The notes below the pieces were generated by a model that searched no databases, was not told the DNA's origin, and saw only the letters and a program-made list of their open reading frames with translations. The translations under genes were made by a program, and so were the position numbers. 64,000 bases of DNA from Nocardioides lijunqiniae (GTDB lineage: Bacteria > Actinomycetota > Actinomycetes > Propionibacteriales > Nocardioidaceae), in contig NZ_JACJGM010000001.1 in NCBI RefSeq assembly GCF_015024225.1, forward strand, positions 399,279-463,278. Reading direction: 5' to 3'. Below, piece after piece: positions 25,901 to 33,816 of the stretch (the first letter of the stretch is position 1; every line of letters starts with the position of its first letter).

Positions 25901-26884
25901 TCAGGCGTCGGCGGCAGCCGGGGCGCGGCGCCGCGCCGCACGGCGTACGACGAGGCGCGCGGGGAAGGCGAGCAGGGCGAGGACGGCGAGGAAGGGCAGG
26001 GCCGCCCCCAGCGCCGTGGCGAGCGCGACCGTGACGTTCTTGAACCCCGTCCAGCCGCTGTCGAGGCCGGCCAGGAAGCCGTCGCGGTCCTTCTTCTTCT
26101 CGGCCGGGGCCTTCTTCGCCGGGGTGCGCTCGATCGACACCGTCAGGGTGGCCTGGGAGGTCTGGTCGGCGAGGTAGGCCTGCTGACGCTCGAGCGAGCC
26201 CAGGCGCGCCTGACGCTGCGCGAGCTGGCCCTCGATGTCGACGATGTCGCGGATGCTGGTCGCCTGGTCCAGGAGCACCTCGATGCGGCGGATGCTGCGG
26301 CGCTGGACCCGCACCTTGACGTCGGTATCGATGACCTGGGTGGTCACGTCCTCGACGTTGGTGCTCGAGGCGATCAGGTCGGCGGCCCCCTCCAGGCCCG
26401 CGACGGCCTTCGCGAAGCTCGCCGAGGGCACCCGCAGGACCAGGCGGGCCCGCTTCACCTCGCCCTGCTTGTCGGTGACCGTGTCGTTCTGCGCGATCTC
26501 GCCGGCCAGGGAGTCGACGACCTTCTGGACGTCGAAGAGCGCCTTGCCGACGTCCGGGGAGCGCAGCTGCACGCTGCCCTGGGAGATGAGCTTGCGCTCG
26601 GTGGCGGGTGTCGTGTCGGCCGACTCCTGCGCCGGGTCGGCCGCGAGCGCGTTCGGCGCGCTCGCGTCGCGGTCGGCGCTCGAGAGCGCGTCCGCTCCGC
26701 CCTCGAGCCGCTCCTCGGCGGCTGAGTCGCCGCCGCCGCTGTCCTGGCTTGCCTCGCCGGCGTCCGAGCCGCCGGCGGAGTCCGAGCCGGACGAGCAGGC
26801 GGCGACGGAGCCGACCAGGACGGCGGCGAGCGCGGAGGTGGCGAGGAGCCGGCGGAGGGGCGAGGGACGTGAGGCGCGGGTCAT
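25901..26884 (-). CDS. DUF4349 lipoprotein
   Basis: A 327-aa lipoprotein with lipobox VAAC (Cys30), a Ser/Gly/Asp-rich linker, then the DUF4349 region (RKLISQGSVQLRSPDVGKALFDVQKVV) with a long helical coiled-coil part (DIEGQLAQRQARLGSLERQQAYLADQTSQATL). A membrane segment near 290-312 and a basic tail follow. Being lipidated at one end and membrane-spanning at the other, it forms a loop outside the cell. Function of the family is not established. Confidence 0.85.
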   Translation of the reverse strand: MTRASRPSPLRRLLATSALAAVLVGSVAACSSGSDSAGGSDAGEASQDSGGGDSAAEERLEGGADALSSADRDASAPNALAADPAQESADTTPATERKLISQGSVQLRSPDVGKALFDVQKVVDSLAGEIAQNDTVTDKQGEVKRARLVLRVPSASFAKAVAGLEGAADLIASSTNVEDVTTQVIDTDVKVRVQRRSIRRIEVLLDQATSIRDIVDIEGQLAQRQARLGSLERQQAYLADQTSQATLTVSIERTPAKKAPAEKKKDRDGFLAGLDSGWTGFKNVTVALATALGAALPFLAVLALLAFPARLVVRRAARRRAPAAADA

Positions 26885-26934
26885 GGTGCTTCGACGGCCC
26901 GGCGCCCCGGCCGGTTCCCCCGGTCGAGGAGGTC

Positions 26935-27849
26935 TCAGGAGGCGCGTGCCTGCTGGTACTGCCGGGCGCGGGCCACGAGCGCCGCGTGGAGGTCGCGGAC
27001 CGGCTCGGGCGCGTGCGCGACCTTGCGGCGGCGCAGGACCAGCGTCACGACGGCGGTGTCCTCCGCGATCGGGCGGTGGGCGATCAGCCCGGCCCGCTCC
27101 AGCGGGTCGCCGGCGACGCTGAAGTCCGGCAGCAGGCTCAGCCCCAGCCCCTCCGCGACCAGCAGCTTGCCCATCTCCGCCCCGTCGGTCGTGTGGCTCA
27201 CGGACGGCAGGTCCTGGCCGAAGAGCCGGTGGGCGAAACGGTGCATCAGGTAGCCGGCGCGCATCGCCACGAACCGCTCGGCCCGCAGCTCCTCGACCGT
27301 CACCGCCTCGCGGGCGCAGAGCGGGTGCCCGCCCGGGAGCACGACGACGGGCCGGCCGTGGAGCAGGTCGGTGCCGAGCAGGTCGACCGGCGGGTCGTCG
27401 CCGCTGAGGGTGTTGACCAGACCCAGGTCGAGCGACCCCTCCAGCAGGGCCCGGTCGATCTCGGCCTGCTGGAGGTTGAGCACCTCCACCGTCGAGCCGG
27501 GGTGCGTGACCTGGAAGTCGTGCACCGCCGGCACCAGGAGGGTGGCGGTGGCGGCGTTGACCGTGCCCACGCGCACCGCGCGCGCCGTCGTCGTCCGGTC
27601 ACCGGCGGCCACCCTCAGCTGGTCGACGGCCTCGAGCACGCCCTCCACGTGCTGCAGCAGCTGGCGTCCCTCCTGGCTGATCCGCGCCCCCGAGCGACGC
27701 CGGTCCAGCAGGGTCACGCCGAGCTCGCGCTCCAGCTTGCTGATGGCCTCGCTCAGGGCCGGCTGGGAGAGGTGCAGGCGCTCGCTGGCCCGCCGCAGCG
27801 AGCCGTGCTGGGTCACGGCGGCGAAGTACTCGAGCTGCTCGATGCGCAC
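26935..27849 (-). CDS. LysR family transcriptional regulator
   Basis: A 304-aa regulator from a GTG (VRIEQLEYFAAVTQHGSLRRAS). The winged helix is HLSQPALSEAISKLERELGVTLLDRRRSG. The co-inducer domain follows. It is divergent from the sulfonate monooxygenase operon, so control of that operon is likely, in the manner of Cbl/SsuR-type LysR proteins. The intergenic region contains an inverted repeat in an AT-rich stretch suited to LysR binding. Confidence 0.9.
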   Translation of the reverse strand: MRIEQLEYFAAVTQHGSLRRASERLHLSQPALSEAISKLERELGVTLLDRRRSGARISQEGRQLLQHVEGVLEAVDQLRVAAGDRTTTARAVRVGTVNAATATLLVPAVHDFQVTHPGSTVEVLNLQQAEIDRALLEGSLDLGLVNTLSGDDPPVDLLGTDLLHGRPVVVLPGGHPLCAREAVTVEELRAERFVAMRAGYLMHRFAHRLFGQDLPSVSHTTDGAEMGKLLVAEGLGLSLLPDFSVAGDPLERAGLIAHRPIAEDTAVVTLVLRRRKVAHAPEPVRDLHAALVARARQYQQARAS

Positions 27850-27872
27850 GATGCTGTCTCCCGGGTTGGTTA

Positions 27873-27924
27873 ACTCAACTGAGTAACTATAGTTTAGGGC
27901 ACCGTGACAGGCATCGCCTGTCAC
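27873..27924. promoter_or_regulatory. LysR-ssu intergenic control region
   Basis: ACTCA-AC-TGAGT (27873-27884) is an inverted repeat inside an AT-rich stretch and next to a TATAGT -10-like box at 27888. Sixteen nt further, GTGACAGGC-ATC-GCCTGTCAC (27904-27924) is a perfect 9-bp hairpin that would lie at the 5' end of the ssu mRNA. A GCGT-GAAA-ACGC tetraloop hairpin sits at 28004-28015 just before the ribosome site. Confidence 0.5.
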
Positions 27925-28031
27925 CCCGTCGTCCGAACCTCGCCCGCGCTGCACCGTCCCGCCTTGCATCCGGGGCAAAAGTCCAGCAACCTAATACACA
28001 TAAGCGTGAAAACGCGGAAGGGGGAGATCCC

Positions 28032-29192
28032 ATGTCCAAGCTGACGTTCCACTGGTTCCTGCCCACCAACGGCGGGGACGGCCGCCAGGTCGTCGGCGGT
28101 GGCCACGGTGTCGCCGCCGGTGCCTCGGGGCGTCCCGCCTCCGTGCCGTACCTCGGTCAGATCGCCCGCAGCGCCGAGCAGCTCGGCTTCGAGGCGGCGC
28201 TCACGCCGACCGGCGCCTGGTGCGAGGACGCCTGGATCTCCACCGCGATGCTCAGCAGCCTCTCGGAGCGCCTGAAGTTCCTGGTCGCCTTCCGTCCCGG
28301 GCTCACCGCGCCCTTCCTGGCCGCCCAGATGGCCGGCTCCTTCCAGAACCTCTCCGGCGGGCGGCTGCTCCTCAACGTCGTCACCGGCGGGGAGAGCCAC
28401 GAGCAGCGGATGTTCGGTGACTTCCTCGACAAGGACGGCCGCTACGAGCGCTGCGACGAGTTCCTCACGATCGTCCGCCGCCTGTGGGCCGGCGAGACCG
28501 TGACCTACGAGGGCAAGCACCTCTCGGTGGAGGACGCCACGCTGTCGCAGATCCCCGACCCGCTGCCCGAGATCTACTTCGGCGGCTCCTCGCCCGCCGC
28601 CGGCGACGTCGCGGCCAAGCACGCGGACGTCTACCTCACCTGGGGCGAGCCGCCCGAGGCCGTCGCGGAGAAGGTGGCCTGGGTCCGCGGCCTGGCCGCC
28701 GAGCAGGGCCGCGAGCTGCGCTTCGGCATCCGGCTGCACACCATCACCCGCGACACCTCCGAGGCGGCGTGGGCCGAGGCCGACCGGCTGCTTGCCGGCA
28801 TCGACGAGGAGCAGATCGCCAAGGTCCAGGCCGGGCTCAAGAAGAGCGAGTCCGAGGGGCAGCGCCGCATGCTCGCGCTCAACCAGGGCTCCAAGGACGG
28901 CCTCGAGATCTACCCCAACCTCTGGGCGGGCGTCGGGCTGGTCCGCGGCGGCGCGGGCACGGCCATGGTCGGCAGCCACGCCGAGGTCGCCGACCTCGTC
29001 GAGAAGTACGCCGAGGTGGGCATCTCGGAGTTCGTGCTGTCCGGCTACCCGCACCTGGAGGAGTCCTACGCGTTCGGCGAGGGCGTCCTGCCCGAGCTCG
29101 CGCGGCGCGGCCGCTGGGAGCACCCGGCCCCCGTGGCCGGCACCGCCTCCGTGCCCTTCGGCGCGGCACCCCGTGCGAAGGCCGCCTCGTGA
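28032..29192 (+). CDS. ssuD: FMNH2-dependent alkanesulfonate monooxygenase
   Basis: A 386-aa LLM-class flavin monooxygenase, close in length to SsuD. It begins LTFHWFLPTNGGDGR, then shows FEAALTPTGAWCEDAWI, LVAFRPGLTAPFLAAQM and RLLLNVVTGGESHEQRMFGD. SsuD splits alkanesulfonates into aldehyde and sulfite using reduced FMN. GGGGGAG precedes the ATG. It overlaps a flavin-reductase-type gene, and a second reductase follows, giving a desulfonation operon. The ABC importer ssuABC is not in this window. Confidence 0.88.
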   Translation: MSKLTFHWFLPTNGGDGRQVVGGGHGVAAGASGRPASVPYLGQIARSAEQLGFEAALTPTGAWCEDAWISTAMLSSLSERLKFLVAFRPGLTAPFLAAQMAGSFQNLSGGRLLLNVVTGGESHEQRMFGDFLDKDGRYERCDEFLTIVRRLWAGETVTYEGKHLSVEDATLSQIPDPLPEIYFGGSSPAAGDVAAKHADVYLTWGEPPEAVAEKVAWVRGLAAEQGRELRFGIRLHTITRDTSEAAWAEADRLLAGIDEEQIAKVQAGLKKSESEGQRRMLALNQGSKDGLEIYPNLWAGVGLVRGGAGTAMVGSHAEVADLVEKYAEVGISEFVLSGYPHLEESYAFGEGVLPELARRGRWEHPAPVAGTASVPFGAAPRAKAAS

Positions 29193-29737
29193 GCGCGCCC
29201 GGCCACGCGCGCGTCGCGGTCGTCGTCGGCAACCCCAAGCCGGCCTCGCGCACCCTCGACGCGGCGACCTACGTCGCCACCGAGCTCGGCGGGCGGCCCC
29301 CCGACCTGGTCGTCGACCTGGCCACGCTCGGCGCCGGGCTGCTCGACTGGGCCGACCCGACCGTGGACGACCTGGTCTCCCAGGTGAGTCGCGCCGACCT
29401 GGTAGTCGTCGCGTCGCCGACCTACAAGGCCACCTACTCCGGGCTCCTGAAGCTCTTCCTCGACCGGTTCACGCCGGCGCGCGGCACCGGCCTGCACGGG
29501 ACCGCCGTACCCCTGATGCTGGGGGCCGGCCCCGCCCACGCCCTCGCGCCCGAGCTCACCCTGCGACCGCTCCTGGCCGAGATCGGCGCCCCGGTGTCGC
29601 TGCGCGGGCTCTACGTCCTCGACAGCGCCCACGACGACCCGGCGGCGTACGCCGACTGGCTGGCCTCGGCCCGCCCGGTCGCGCGCGCCCTGCTCGCCGC
29701 CTCGTCTGAGCTCTCGACGACGGGAGTCCCGGCGTGA
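29189..29737 (+). CDS. NAD(P)H-dependent FMN reductase (SsuE/MsuE-like)
   Basis: A 182-aa flavodoxin-like reductase starting at a GTG overlapping the ssuD stop. VVVGNPKPASRTLDAA at residues 10-25 is the phosphate-binding loop and VVASPTYKATYSGLLKLFLDRF is the flavin-contact region, both typical of the NADPH-dependent FMN reductase family. It would supply FMNH2 to the monooxygenase. Another flavin reductase of a different fold follows immediately, so the operon encodes two candidate reductases. Confidence 0.85.
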   Translation: MSAPGHARVAVVVGNPKPASRTLDAATYVATELGGRPPDLVVDLATLGAGLLDWADPTVDDLVSQVSRADLVVVASPTYKATYSGLLKLFLDRFTPARGTGLHGTAVPLMLGAGPAHALAPELTLRPLLAEIGAPVSLRGLYVLDSAHDDPAAYADWLASARPVARALLAASSELSTTGVPA

Positions 29738-30243
29738 ACGTCGCCCCTCTCTCGACCAACCAGGACCTCGACCCCACGCGCCTGCGCGAGGCCTTCGGGA
29801 TCTTCCCCAGCGGCGTGGTCGCGGTCGCCGCCGAGGTCGACGGCGAGCCCGTCGGCCTGGCCGCCAGCTCGTTCACGTCGGTGAGCCTGGACCCGCCCCT
29901 GGTGTCGTTCTCGGTCGCCAACACCTCCAAGACCTGGCCGCAGCTGCGTCGCGCCGCCCACCTCGGCGTCACGATCCTGGCCGCCCACCACGGCGACGTC
30001 TGCCGCCAGCTGGCCGGTCCGGTCGGCGAGCGCTTCGACGGCATCGACGTCACGGCCACCGAGGAGGGCGCGGTGACCCTCGACGAGGGCCTGGCCCGCT
30101 TCGACTGCACCATCCACCGCGAGGTCGAGGCCGGGGACCACACGATCGTGCTCCTCGAGCTGCACGCCGTCGAGCACGCCGACACCTCGCTGCCGCTGGT
30201 CTTCCACCGCAGCGGCTTCGGACGCATGGCCAAGCCGGCCTGA
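29734..30243 (+). CDS. Flavin reductase family protein (HpaC/RutF fold)
   Basis: A 169-aa protein starting at a GTG overlapping the previous stop. REAFGIFPSGVVAVAA, GLAASSFTSVSLDPPLVSFSV and LGVTILAAHHGDVCRQLAG are the split-barrel flavin reductase motifs. It reduces free FMN with NAD(P)H for partner monooxygenases. Its place as third gene after SsuD and an SsuE-like reductase suggests redundancy or a separate monooxygenase partner. A strong hairpin closes the operon at 30259-30302. Confidence 0.88.
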   Translation: MNVAPLSTNQDLDPTRLREAFGIFPSGVVAVAAEVDGEPVGLAASSFTSVSLDPPLVSFSVANTSKTWPQLRRAAHLGVTILAAHHGDVCRQLAGPVGERFDGIDVTATEEGAVTLDEGLARFDCTIHREVEAGDHTIVLLELHAVEHADTSLPLVFHRSGFGRMAKPA

Positions 30244-30258
30244 GCGTCCCCTCGAGCA

Positions 30259-30302
30259 CCTCGTGCCGTCGCGGCCGTGCACCCGGTCGCGGCGGCACGA
30301 GG
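30259..30302 (+). terminator. Hairpin after the ssu operon
   Basis: CCTCGTGCCGTCGCG pairs with CGCGGCGGCACGAGG (14 of 15 bp) around a 14-nt loop. There is no U-tract, as is common for high-GC actinobacteria. It separates the flavin reductase from hemY. Confidence 0.6.
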
Positions 30303-30320
30303 GTCTGAGACGATGAGGAC

Positions 30321-31700
30321 GTGGGTGCGAGCGTCGTCGTCGTCGGAGCCGGGATCGCGGGACTGACCGCAGCCCACGACCTGGTTGCCGCCGGGCACGA
30401 CGTGCTCGTGCTGGAGTCGTCCCCCCGCGTCGGCGGCAAGGTGCTCCGCCACGAGGTCGCCGGCGTGACCGTCGACGTCGGCGCCGAGGCGATGCTCAAC
30501 CGGCGCCCCGAGGCGGTCGGCCTCGCCCGCTCGCTGGGCCTCGACCCGATCCACCCCGCGCTCGTCTCGTCGCGCATCTGGACCCGCGGCGCCCTGCGGC
30601 CGCTCCCGCGCTCGCTGATGGGCGTCCCCCTCGACCTCGACCAGCTCGCGGCGTCGGGCGTGCTGTCGGAGGCCGGGCTGGCCCGCGTGCGGGAGGAGCC
30701 GACGATCCCGCCCGAGCGCATCGACGGTGACATCTCCGTCGGCGACCTCGTCGCCCGGCGCTTCGGCGACGAGGTGACCGACCGCCTGGTCGAGCCGCTG
30801 CTCGGCGGTGTCTACGCCGGTCACGCGCGCCGGCTCTCCGCCCGGGCCTCGGTGCCGCAGCTGGTGACCTTCGCCGAGCGGGGCTCGCTGCTCGAGCAGG
30901 GTTCGTCGGTCCCGACGACGTACGACCTGCCGGTCTTCGCCGGGCTCGCCGGCGGCATGGGCGGCCTGACCGACGCCCTGGCGGCCGGCCTCGACGTCCG
31001 CACCGACGCCACCGTGCGGTCCCTGGCGCGCGCCGGCGACGGCTTCGTCCTCACCGTCGGCCCCACGACCTCCACGGAGCGGCTGCGCGCCGACGCCGTC
31101 GTGCTCGCCACGCCCGCGGCGGCGACGGCCCGGCTGCTCGCCGAGGTCGCACCGGCCGCGGCCGAGGAGCTGCGGGCCGTGGAGTACGCGTCGATGGCCG
31201 TCGTCACGCTCGCCTTCCGGGTCGAGGACGCGGCGGCGTTCGAGGACACCGGCTCGTCCGGCTTCCTGGTGCCGCCCGTCGACGGGCGTCGCATCAAGGC
31301 CTCGACCTTCTCCTTCGCCAAGTGGGAGTGGGCCCGCGAGGCCGGCGCCGCGGCCGGGGTCGTGCACGTGCGCACGTCGCTGGGCCGCCATGGCGAGGAG
31401 GTCGCCCTGCAGGCCTCCGACGAGAAGCTGGTGTCCGCCTCGCTCGCCGACCTCGCCGACGCGATCGGTCTGTCCGCCCGCCCCGTGGACACCCACGTGC
31501 AGCGCTGGGGCGGGGGACTGCCCCAGTACGCCGTCGGCCACCTCGACCGGGTGGCCCGGGTCCGCGCCGCGGTGGCCCGGGTGCCGGGCCTGGCCGTGTG
31601 CGGCGCCGCCTACGACGGCGTCGGCATCGCGCCCGTCGTCGCCTCCGCGCACCGGGCGGCTGCCGACGTCCTGGGTGGCAGCGTCACAATGGACCCATGA
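30321..31700 (+). CDS. hemY: Protoporphyrinogen/coproporphyrinogen III oxidase (HemY/CgoX)
   Basis: A 459-aa FAD enzyme from a [19 protein letters not shown] at residues 6-21 binds [32 protein letters not shown] follows, and the C-terminal [16 protein letters not shown] and [11 protein letters not shown] are family hallmarks. In actinobacteria this enzyme makes coproporphyrin III from coproporphyrinogen III. The stop overlaps the hemQ ATG (ATGA), consistent with the coproporphyrin-dependent haem pathway. Confidence 0.92.
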   Translation: MGASVVVVGAGIAGLTAAHDLVAAGHDVLVLESSPRVGGKVLRHEVAGVTVDVGAEAMLNRRPEAVGLARSLGLDPIHPALVSSRIWTRGALRPLPRSLMGVPLDLDQLAASGVLSEAGLARVREEPTIPPERIDGDISVGDLVARRFGDEVTDRLVEPLLGGVYAGHARRLSARASVPQLVTFAERGSLLEQGSSVPTTYDLPVFAGLAGGMGGLTDALAAGLDVRTDATVRSLARAGDGFVLTVGPTTSTERLRADAVVLATPAAATARLLAEVAPAAAEELRAVEYASMAVVTLAFRVEDAAAFEDTGSSGFLVPPVDGRRIKASTFSFAKWEWAREAGAAAGVVHVRTSLGRHGEEVALQASDEKLVSASLADLADAIGLSARPVDTHVQRWGGGLPQYAVGHLDRVARVRAAVARVPGLAVCGAAYDGVGIAPVVASAHRAAADVLGGSVTMDP

Positions 31701-32407
31701 GCGAGACGACCTCCAAAGCAGCCCGCGTCCGGGAGATCAACGACTCGATCCGCTACACGATGTGGTCGGTCTTCAAGCTCGACACGGTGCTAGGCGACGA
31801 CACCGACCGCCCCGCCATCGGGGCGGAGGCCGAGAGGCTCTTCGCCGAGCTCGCCGAGGTCGACGTCGTCGTGCGCGGTGTCTACGACGTCAGCGGCCTG
31901 CGCGCCGACGCCGACCTGATGCTGTGGGTGCACGCGACCACCAGCGAGGAGCTCCAGCTCGCCTACCACCGCTTCCGCCGCACGGCGCTCGGTCGCCGCC
32001 TGGAGCCGGTCTGGTCGCAGATGGCGCTGCACCGCCCCGCGGAGTTCAACAAGAGCCACGTGCCGGCGTTCCTCAACGACGAGGACCCCAAGCGGCACAT
32101 CTGCGTCTACCCGTTCGTGCGGTCCTACGAGTGGTACCTCCTCGAGGACTCCGAGCGTCGCCGGATGCTCGCCGAGCACGGCAAGATGGCCCGCGACTAC
32201 GTCGACGTGCGCGCCAACACCGTGGCCAGCTTCGCCCTCGGCGACTACGAGTGGATGCTCGCCTTCGAGGCCGACGAGCTCTACCGCATCGTCGACCTGA
32301 TGCGGCACCTGCGCGCCTCCGACGCCCGCCGTCACGTCCGCGAGGAGGTGCCGTTCTACACCGGCTCCCTCGTCCCCGTCGCGGAGCTGGTCGAGCGACT
32401 GCCGTAG
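31697..32407 (+). CDS. hemQ: Coproheme decarboxylase (chlorite dismutase-like)
   Basis: A 236-aa protein that converts coproheme to haem b with peroxide. [15 protein letters not shown] opens the domain; [32 protein letters not shown] holds the conserved Tyr and acidic/basic set, and [18 protein letters not shown] leads to the C-terminal EEVPFYTG typical of HemQ. It lacks any sign of a true chlorite dismutase pentamer-specific motif that I can see. Co-translated with hemY. Confidence 0.93.
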   Translation: MSETTSKAARVREINDSIRYTMWSVFKLDTVLGDDTDRPAIGAEAERLFAELAEVDVVVRGVYDVSGLRADADLMLWVHATTSEELQLAYHRFRRTALGRRLEPVWSQMALHRPAEFNKSHVPAFLNDEDPKRHICVYPFVRSYEWYLLEDSERRRMLAEHGKMARDYVDVRANTVASFALGDYEWMLAFEADELYRIVDLMRHLRASDARRHVREEVPFYTGSLVPVAELVERLP

Positions 32408-33326
32408 CGGCCGTCGGTGGTTGAGGAGGGACGAAGTCCCCTCTCGAAGCCACCCCGCCACCACGGTGGTTGAGGTGCGAGCGAAGCGAGCCTCGAAACC
32501 ACGTCTCCGGTGGTCGAGCAGTGAGGAGCGCCAGCGACGAGCGGCCGTCGAGACCCTTGCACCTCTGGCCGCTTCTCGGGGCCGGACTGGGGTGCCGCGC
32601 GCGTAGCCGGTCGCGTCTCCGCGTCAAGGATCGCCTGCGGCGCCCGCTTCGCGGCGCCCTTCGGGCGTCCTTGACCCGGAGCCTCTCTCGACCGGCTTGA
32701 CGGCGCACGGGGCGACACGGGCTTCGCCCGCGCCGCCCGCGCAATGCGCGGCACCCCTGGTGGGGCTGGTGTGACTGGTGGTGCGTCTACCGACACTCAG
32801 CGTCGGCAGTTGGTCACCACATCGGGCCGGCCAAGCGTGAAGACCTCCGCCCGGAGCTTGAACTGCCGACGTGGGTGACCGACAGGCAGGGCCCGCGCTG
32901 TTTGCGGGCGGCGCGGCGAAGCCGTCGCCGCCCGTGCGCCGCCAAAGCAGCCCGGGAGAGGCTCGGAGTCAAGGACGGCCGGAGGCCGCCGCGAAGCGGG
33001 CGCCGAAGGCGATCCTTGACGCCGAGACCCGGGCTGCTAGCGCGCGGGCCAACACCAGCCCCGCACGCAGCAGGTGGTTTCGAGGCTCGCTGCGCTCGCA
33101 CCTCAACCACCGTGGGGTCGGTCGGCGATCGGCTCACCGGGTCTCGACGGGCGCTCGTCGCTGACGCTCCTCGCTGCTCGACCACCGGAGGGTGGTTTCG
33201 AGGCTCGCTGCGCTCGCACCTCAACCACCGTGGGGTCGGTCCGCAGCCGGCTCACGGGGTCTCGACGGGCGCTCGTCGCTGGCGCTCCTCGCGGCTCGAC
33301 CACCGTGGGTCGGTGGCGACGCAGGG
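32408..33326. repeat. Gene-free composite palindromic repeat (copy 1)
   Basis: No credible gene lies here. Two family-A hairpins (32416-32454, 32465-32502) and a family-B element (32507-32556) lead in. The core, about 32580-33065, has a 53-bp hairpin starting GTCAAGGATCGCC (32623-32675), an inverted relative of it (32968-33020), and a central arm pair CGTCGGCAGTT/AACTGCCGACG (32801-32811, 32861-32871) around 49 nt. Two inverted A-B units of about 119 bp follow (33072-33303). Copy 2 is at 50774-52853. It separates convergent hemQ and msrB. Confidence 0.8.
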
Positions 33327-33737
33327 TCAGTCGGAGGCGCTGTCGACCGGCTCGAGGGTGAGGCTGATCGAGTTGATGCAGTAGCGGTCGCCCGTGGGGG
33401 TGCCGTAGCCGTCGGGGAAGACGTGGCCGAGGTGGGAGCCGCAGTTGCTGCAGCGGACCTCCACCCGCTTCATGCCGGCGGAGTTGTCCTCGATGTACTC
33501 GATCGTGTCGCTGATCGGCTGGTAGAAGCTCGGCCAGCCGCAGCCGGAGTGGAACTTCGTGTCCGACTCGAAGAGCTTGGCCTGGCACGCCTTGCAGCGG
33601 TAGATGCCGGTCGTCTCGGTGTCGGTGTACTCACCGACGAACGCGCGCTCCGTGCCGGCCTGCCGCAGGACGGCGTACTCCTCGGGCGAGAGCTCCTCGC
33701 GCCACTGCTCGTCGGTCTTCTCCACCTGGTAACCCAT
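33327..33737 (-). CDS. msrB: Peptide-methionine (R)-S-oxide reductase
   Basis: A 136-aa MsrB that repairs methionine-R-sulfoxide in proteins. Zinc is bound by Cys48/Cys51 (CKAC) and Cys96/Cys99 (CSNC). GCGWPSF is at 65-71, HLGHVFPDG at 102-110, and the catalytic Cys120 is in RYCINS. Length matches single-domain MsrB. Start ATG at 33737 lies in a short gap shared with the divergent reductase-desaturase operon. Confidence 0.96.
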   Translation of the reverse strand: MGYQVEKTDEQWREELSPEEYAVLRQAGTERAFVGEYTDTETTGIYRCKACQAKLFESDTKFHSGCGWPSFYQPISDTIEYIEDNSAGMKRVEVRCSNCGSHLGHVFPDGYGTPTGDRYCINSISLTLEPVDSASD

Positions 33738-33779
33738 GGGGTCAACGGTAAGGGGCGACCCAAGTCACCCCTCCGGCTG

Positions 33780-33798
33780 GTTGACGGTTTCAGTCAAC
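33780..33798. promoter_or_regulatory. Candidate operator upstream of the reductase-desaturase pair
   Basis: GTTGAC-N7-GTCAAC is a perfect 6-bp inverted repeat 18 nt before the ferredoxin-reductase start, in the msrB gap. A TetR-type lipid regulator could bind here; no such regulator gene is adjacent. Confidence 0.45.
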
Positions 33799-33816
33799 AC
33801 ATGTTCACTGAAGCAC

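Noticed and set aside
27900..28031. SAM-type riboswitch before ssuD
   Set aside because: The hairpins do not show the conserved core of SAM-II or SAM-IV that I know, and ssu operons are usually controlled by LysR proteins. A covariance-model search would settle it.
31697..32407. True chlorite dismutase
   Set aside because: The gene is coupled to hemY and the sequence has the HemQ pattern, so coproheme decarboxylase is the better call.
32801..32871. Integron attC site
   Set aside because: The arms read GTT on the left and AAC on the right of the loop, the reverse of the outer RYYYAAC...GTTRRRY order of attC. No integrase or cassette genes are near.
32872..33384. Open frames of 90-170 codons inside the composite repeat
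   Set aside because: They occur on both strands in overlapping frames, are made of repeated hairpin sequence rich in Arg and Ser, and recur in copy 2. They have no start signals or protein-like composition.
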